Shown: positions 57,046 through 64,000 of the stretch, piece by piece | Layout of the letters: each line of letters starts with the position of its first letter | How positions within the stretch are numbered: position 1 is the stretch's first letter | From: Paragonimus westermani | Lineage: Eukaryota; Platyhelminthes; Trematoda; Plagiorchiida; Troglotrematidae | Direction: 5' to 3' | DNA: 64,000 nt | Assembly: GCA_008508345.1 (NCBI GenBank) | Contig: QNGE01001255.1 | Span: forward strand, 47,459 to 111,458 | Notes under the pieces: generated by a model | Databases searched by the model: none | Seen by the model: the letters and a program-made list of their open reading frames with translations, nothing else | What the model was told of the DNA's origin: nothing | Translations under genes and position numbers: made by a program

Positions 57046-60000
57046 ATTCTTGACGATTCTAGCAATCAAACGTCAAATGCCAATTTTTTTACGCCCGCCA
57101 CACCTTTTTTGCACATAATAACCCTCTGCTCCGTCTCCCTGGTGTTAAATATATAGGGATTATTTTGAGTAGCATTGTGATATACTAAAGGCATTTTCAT
57201 CAGTCCCCAAAACTGGTTTCCTGTCCAACGTCTACCATCACTCATCAGCTCGCAACCTTTGGTCATTCGATTTACCAATGATTGTGTGCTCCCTGGCTGA
57301 ATGCATCGCTCTCTAAGTGTTTTCTCAAGTTTGTTGTCTATGGATTTTGTGTATTTTGCCAGATCTGTAAGACATCCATCACTTTTTAACGGTAGTCCTC
57401 GTAAATAACTGATCGACCTAACTGTTTCTTAACATTTCATAATCTGCAGAGATTTTACCGCAAAAATTTCATCTGATACAACGCACTCCCATTAATTTAC
57501 ATTCCTCCGAATGTATTTTCACACCTTCAACCAGATTTCATCACAAATGTTTATTTGCTCACACCTGTTTATGTCGTTATTCGTTAGTTAGCTCGACTTC
57601 TACACTGTTCTACAACCTTTTATTCTCAAATCAATCTCGAAACGGAATAAACACTTCTTTGTAGTTCATACTGGTCGTGACCTTTAGCCAAAGTTTTCAT
57701 GAGACTAACGACGCTAATATTTATTGTATGAGTCAACTGCACTCGGGTAGTGGCAGTTTATTTGTTGTGCGTGTGGGAGTATGTGAAAAGGTGAAACTTC
57801 ATTTTTTTTCGGGACACAAAAAGCGCTTTATCCATTTGTTCTGATTTTCAGAGGTATCATATTTTTCAACAGAATCCAGTCTGTGTTATCCATGTCATGC
57901 TATTATGTTGGACAACTCGAATAGAAATTAGTGTTCACACCACCTGTAAGTACATTATGTCCAGCATGGTTAGGAAAGAAAACAGATACAATGGACAACA
58001 GCTTAGGACATGATGTTTGTACACGTACACACATGGATGCATATTACCAGAGTCACCGTACTGAGATTGGCAAAACTATTGAGATAACTAGGGCTTTGAT
58101 ACAAACTGCGGTAGCTAACATAAATTAAACATATTAAATGGAGATATATCCATAGAGGTAATTTTCGTAGTGACTGTCTCCGCATTAGATTGCTAGGAGT
58201 GATACCTAACTTCATTTGTTTTGAACCATCACCAGTCTGCCCACATTGGCGTGATACGGTGAAAATTTTTGCCTTCGCAATAAAACAGAACCAGCATGAG
58301 TACGACAAATTTTTTGAGTGTGGTTTCGACCAGCCATATATATACATATACATATATGTATATGGGGGAAACTCCCCAACCGCCTGGCAACGAAAAAAGA
58401 CGCGCAACCCGAATTGTCTTCAAGCTCATATGTTCAACCCGAAACCACCAGCCGCGGCAGAATATATATAAGAATTTTTTCAGATCGCTAGGCACTATCT
58501 TGATATAGACTGTACGGTTACTGAAGCGTTCAACGTCCTGTCTTTTGTCAGAAATCGACGCACGTTGTTTAGATTTGCGCTCCCAGTCAAATTTCTCCTT
58601 TCGTCTTTCGGTGATCATGATCATTCTGATAGCAAATTAATCTGACACAATCAGCACGGGGGGGGAACTTGTCTCTTGGTGAGTGCAATTTAATGCCGAA
58701 TCGGATTTCTTTTTATCTCAAGCGGAGTTTCTAAACCTGGTATTGAATCTGTTGGAGTTCGTTTGACACGTCTATCGTCTTATGTTCTGCATGATGCAGA
58801 TCGATGAATCCGTTAAGACATATTTGGTTTGTTTGTAGAAATCCAGTCCCAAATTTGTCTTCGTTGGTCACTGTTAGGTGCAGTGTACAGTCATGATGAA
58901 TTTCGTGTCATAATTGCATACAAATTGGTTTTCGTCCTTTTTATAACTATCAGTGCTTATCTATTAAAACTCCCTTCTTCGTGATGTTTGACATAATGTT
59001 ACCATCATCTGAACCCGATTGTTTCAACAAGCTTATTTCCCGCTGATTGGTGATTTTTGCAGACTCGTGTTTAGTTACCCTATTTGGAACGCTTTTCTAC
59101 CGGTTAGGTTCTGTATCCGGTTAACTCACATTCAAGGTGAAATAGCACTTTCATTGTAATGTTATCAAACAACAACGTATAAATTCCAACTCTTTCGATC
59201 TTCTTTATTGACGTTTTTTGGACTTTGAAGATGGTACATTTAACTAGACCGTCAGGATAAGCGTCATTGAAATTATTGCTTAGACGTTACCGAGTGAATT
59301 ATCCTAAACTGACAGGGACGATTTAACACCTGGTTTTCGAAGTTCGACGAACTTGGCACTTGACTCAATATCCAGGTGACGTGGACCATCTTAATGTCAC
59401 GAAACAGTATTACATATCTTTACGTATAGTTTAGTAAATGGTCCGTTGCTAACAATTATAGAAGCTCCTTAAACTAATACTGTTTTCTTGCTGGTGTCAT
59501 TGATGTACGCCCAAACTGTCCTCAGTAGTCTAAGCGAAACAGTGAATCGTTCGCATAATAATCGGGAATAATCCGGTGAGATTATTTGGGAAAAATCACA
59601 GTATCTCATGATATTCTATCTAACGAGCAGTCGCTTTCGAGGATACGACTCCCTCGTCAACTAGGCCATACGATTTATGCGAACAAGCATCAAATCGATT
59701 TGGTCGATCGGTTCTGATATGTGCGTGACTGTTTGCCTACTAAAATCAACCCAGCTGTCCATATGGGTGACAAGCCACCTTTGACGAGTATGAATGACGG
59801 ATGAAGCGTGTCATTGTATTCACTCAAGCAGCCCATTCGAATGGATTTACACCTGGAGAACACTTGTGTAATCTCCCACTTTAATGCTCCCAATAGATTG
59901 ACAGGATCCACCTCAGACTGCGTGTTTGCCCTATGTACACTCAGGGAGACTAGGGTTGAGAATAAGATCAGCAACGTTCGCACGTCCACCATCACTGCAC

Positions 60001-63000
60001 GAGCAGTGTCGTCTAAATATGGGCAGTCAGATACTGAATTACAAACATGGGCTTTTGTCTTGCGAGCTGAAGCTGTTATCCATTCAATCGTCAACACTAC
60101 GAGGGGATGCTAGACATTGAAAACGGTCTGCTGACCAGCACGAGAGAAATTCCGACGAATGCACAGGCGCAAACGACTGCCTCATAGAAATGTGTTGTTC
60201 ATGTTGACTGACTGAGTTCAGATAAGCATGACGAGAACATTGTCAAATGAAGTTGCCAGACCCAGTGTTTGTCCCTAGTTCCATGAGCGCAGGGCGTGTG
60301 TATGGATTTTAATGGATGTTGAAGCCATAGTGGTGTACAACCTGTTGGACGGCTTGTTGCTCTGTTCGTCCTTGGCTCAACACTAATGCCTAAATCAGAC
60401 AAGTCGGCGTACACTGTACGCTTTATGAGTAGTGAAGGCTAGAGAGGGCGGTGAGGTAGAGTTGGTACCATTGGGATCATCCTATCTAAGTATGCAGAAT
60501 GGAAGAGAAAAAACGCTGACCTCTGCAATGATGCTGAAAACTGGATTGTGCATCTTGGAGACAGGTTTCATAAGTAGAAGTGCGTTCACTAAGAAAATAG
60601 AATGATTATCAGAGACGGGAAGAAAGACGTTGCGCTAGCTATGACTTCAGATGCACTCTTGACCCCGTTCATGAGCTGTCCACGCCTAGTGAACATGAAA
60701 AAAGTCGATACAAGTTGTTCACAGCACAGTCCAATGCACAGTTTTTATGAATTGGCTGAAATTGAGCATCCGTTATTAACCACGGTCGAATAGTGGGACA
60801 ACTACAATATGATCACAGAATCTTTCAATAGGCCGTACACCACTGTGGGGCTCCAAGCTATTGCAGTTGACGCACACTTTCTGTGTTCGTTGAATATGAT
60901 CCCTTGAGGTGGAGGGTTGAGCTCAAGCACCTGTTTGACAGAGTGCTTTTGAGATCCGACGCCTTATTGTGTGGACCTCACTGTCGAGAAGAGTAATCAA
61001 TAGATTGCAGATTGGTCTCAAGACAGGTCAGTCTCGTTCAATCAATGACTTCTAATCTATCCAACACAAGTTGCCCAACTGGCCAGCAGTACAGTCACTG
61101 CTACCGATCTCTCCGTTTTTTCTGTCAATCTGACTTTTGCAAACGAGAACATGACCGGTTAAGGGAAGCAACTGCAAACAGAAACTCACTTGAATTATGG
61201 CCGCCTACTTGTTTTTTTTTATTAAGTGAGGCTAAAAACGTGTGGAATTAGCCTTCTAGGACAAACACCCACAAATATGCAGGCCGTTGAATGTCAGCCA
61301 CGTTGGGAAGTACAGGTTTGTTTAGTACAATTAATCACTTGGAATCAAAGTACACTTGTACCTACATTTTGACATTTTACTAGCGAATGGATGAATTACC
61401 GGTCACATTCCAACAGTTTTTTCACATTCCTGTAGATGGCCGGCCAAAAATAAGTTATTCATCACTGAAACACAATATGCAGTAGATGAAAATTTGCACA
61501 ACTCTACCCTTGCACGCAATCAGTTGGATTACAATTGTTAACACCTGAATGCAGCACTTCTCTTCTACAAGGACGCTCGCAGGGATTGCCAAAATTGTTC
61601 TCACTAAGTGAGTGTTCCTTGTAAGCGGGGGCGCTTGTCTACCCAGCAGCTTAGCTTACCGGGTAGGTAATTCCGTGAACCTCTCTATTCCGAAACTGAT
61701 AACCTTCAGACACAGCTGTCACGTCTACGGCAACACTAATGTATTAAGAGACTTTGGGCTTATTCACGAAACTGGACCCAAGAAGTGGCCCACAACCACA
61801 GCCATAATTCAGAGGTCGGTCTAGAAATCAGTTTCCACCACGGTCCAGTGTTAGCTGTTTTGTTTGCTTAGTTAATACCGTCGTTCGACCGGAGCTTCGG
61901 TCACTTTCGGGGACATTTCCAGTTCTGTTGTTTAAAGTAAGAAAAACACTCTCGATCTTACACTCATTTTCCTCCAGCAGATCGGACTAGACTGAAAACC
62001 CTGATTGTTTGCTTGGTGAGTATAATTCGTAACTGTTTGTGAACATCTGAACAAGTGTTCACAAACTTCACGTAATTGATTCAGACAGAAGTCTGTAGCC
62101 TCCCGTCACGTGGCTTTATCCAGTGACATGAGATATTCGCGTCTACCACACAAGAAATGACGGATACAACGTGAAAAACTGTTCAATCACACAAAGATGA
62201 ACATTGTTTTCTTGTGACGTTTCGATTGCTACAGGCTGGAGTTTCTGACGTAACCTATCTGTATAAACAAACAATTTTATGAGTGAGGTAAGCTCAGTTA
62301 AACTTTTTGTCTGATGAGCAGCTGAAGTCCAGTCTTACAGACAACAAACTGTCTTCAGCTGGATGCTTAGTGGAGCAAGTAGTCAGTGAGACTGAATGCC
62401 GATACATTTCTGTTTGCTAATGCTTTTTAAGCATTCAGAATAATACCGTACCACATAATTAGGTGTTTCGACTTCCATCTAGGTCAATAGGTCTTTCCTC
62501 GCACAGCAAGTACAACATTCGCAATTTTCTTTCCTTCTTAATCAGTTTGTTCGGTCGAACGTATCAAACATCAGCTTGTGTATCAAGCCATACAACAGAT
62601 TTTTTACGTTGGCTCGCGAAAATCTCTAGAACACATCACACAATCGTTTCAATGAAATCGCTGAATGTACATGCAGACGGGACTGGAAATGTAGTAGACA
62701 AATATTCCATAATGAATATGGACGAAGACAACACAGTACCAACAAACATGAGGTTAAGCCACTTTTTGTCATACGTTCGCTAAGGAATAAAGAATCAACT
62801 GGGGGGGGGAACGAAATGTCTGCGGCCTTCTGAGGTTGGATGAAGTCCTCTCACTTTCACGAGGCTGCTCCTGTTAGAAGTGTTTCTTATCGAATGGCTG
62901 CCTGTGAGATGGAAACGCCCTATACATGTGCGTTCAGAACTAACTGTTCACCTCCTTATACCCCAGCAAGACAGTCAAAGTGAACGTTAAACAATTAACC

Positions 63001-64000
63001 GTCAACCGCGTTGAGCTGACTGAGAGATTGCGTCGATGGTCAGCTGTATAAGGGTATATTATGTCAGCTAACCACGTATCCGCATACTTTTCTGCCTGGT
63101 TATGTAGCACGTCACTTTGTGGTTTACGGTTTTCAGTGACAAGAATATAGGTGAACGTAACTTTAAGTGGATGCCGGAAATGATGAATTCGAACGAGGAC
63201 GAGTTGACGACTGGCCAGAACGAAAAAAAACAATCGATATCGTGAGCAGCCGTTTTGCACAGATATGTCACTTTTCCTGATTAGATCTGAGTAAGGCTAT
63301 GTGAGTTGCCATGTATGTTTCTGTCATAAAGTGTGAACAGTTAATAGGTACTAGCTTAAATTATTTAGGGCTGACTGCATAACCCTTAACGCTGGGTACA
63401 TGTATCCGAGAATGATTAGGTCTTTCAGTCAGACAACACCGGAATTTCGAAGTCTACCCCATCCGACACTTGCGCTTTCGAAAGCTTGAAGCAAAATACT
63501 TCTGACTAATACTGACGACCTGGTGAATGGCATGGATATCTGTAGGATACACGGGAAAGTTATAAGTTGTAGGAAGCTATACTTGCTAAGGTGACTCAAG
63601 TTCTGTGTTAAACTGTAAATAAAAGTGTCCGGCTTTGATAAAATCTTTGGCGAGGTTAGCAACCATCAGTGTGCAAACCTAAAAACGAGGAAGAGGTAAC
63701 TGAGTAGCTGAAAATAATGACAGCCACGCAAATCTGGTAGACTGTTGTGTAAAACATAGTTGAATAGTTGCGACTGTGAAACATTACAGGCAGCCTCACT
63801 GTACCGATATGATTCTATTGATCGGCTGTGGTTTCTTGAATATGTGTGTAGTGGTTTCTCCAAAAAACTAATCACTGTCACGAATTCTCTGCCAGAACGC
63901 TCTAGTTTGCCGAATAGTTATTGTCTGCAAGTCCAGCTGCATGTCTGCTGTTCATACATTTAAATGTTTGTCCTAATGTTAGACTTAATGAGAATGTGAG
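57046..64000. other. long stretch without recognisable genes
   Basis: Several mid-size frames occur: 59690-60097 minus (135 codons), 59808-60113 plus (its shadow or the reverse), 62463-62783 plus, 62940-63260 minus. None has a motif I can name or supporting splice signals. A short TA-rich palindromic run lies at 58338-58366, a G8 run near 58660 and another near 62801. Confidence 0.4.

Noticed and set aside
59690..60113. Overlapping 135- and 101-codon frames on opposite strands
   Set aside because: Neither shows a domain. Mutual antisense overlap is expected by chance in a region poor in stops.
1..64000. CRISPR array, operon or other bacterial-type system
   Set aside because: No regularly spaced repeats, no dense same-strand genes, and clear eukaryotic splice and retroelement features throughout.

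Overview
This is eukaryotic DNA of invertebrate type, most probably from a parasitic flatworm and best matching a digenean trematode. Nothing bacterial is visible: there are no dense open frames, operons or ribosome binding sites. The organism call rests on family resemblance: Penelope-like elements with an RT-GIY-YIG layout, an APE-type LINE ending in a zinc finger, Ty3/Gypsy fragments and tRNA-derived SINEs, all in long non-coding DNA. No search could be run, so the species is open.

Only one host gene segment is secure: the terminal exon of a galactokinase / N-acetylgalactosamine kinase (GALK2-like), plus strand, 7641-7848, with a clean splice acceptor and a poly(A) signal at 8314-8319. Two unrecognised open frames lie upstream (426-890, 1020-1304). 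Two short exon-like segments (9133-9176, 15107-15250) could belong to genes that continue outside the window.

Layout: 2158-5189 is a decayed, nearly complete LINE (endonuclease, RT, C-terminal zinc finger). 5800-6105 is a Penelope C-terminus. 7.6-8.3 kb is the GALK2-like exon and 3' end. 13.5-14.4 kb holds two Penelope fragments head to head. 15.6-20 kb holds LINE RT scraps and SINEs. 21.3-21.9 kb has a SINE followed by a palindromic pair of tRNA-type SINEs. 24.1-26.4 kb is a tandem Penelope pair split by a SINE that has a 9-bp target duplication. 27 kb is a LINE endonuclease scrap and 32.4-32.9 kb another Penelope piece. 41.9-42.9 kb is a Gypsy LTR-leader-gag segment facing an inverted LTR. 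43.3-45.9 kb is a ~1.05-kb direct duplication whose first copy ends at an N gap. 48.9-50.6 kb is a minus-strand Gypsy RNase H/integrase remnant. 55.2-56.1 kb is a Penelope C-terminal half. 52.1 and 56.8 kb carry SINE copies.

Every transposon copy recognised here is inactivated by stops, frameshifts or truncation. I see no operon-like or cooperative gene system. What stands out is repeat architecture (inverted, tandem and nested copies) rather than a new multi-gene pathway. Most of the remaining sequence shows nothing I can assign.
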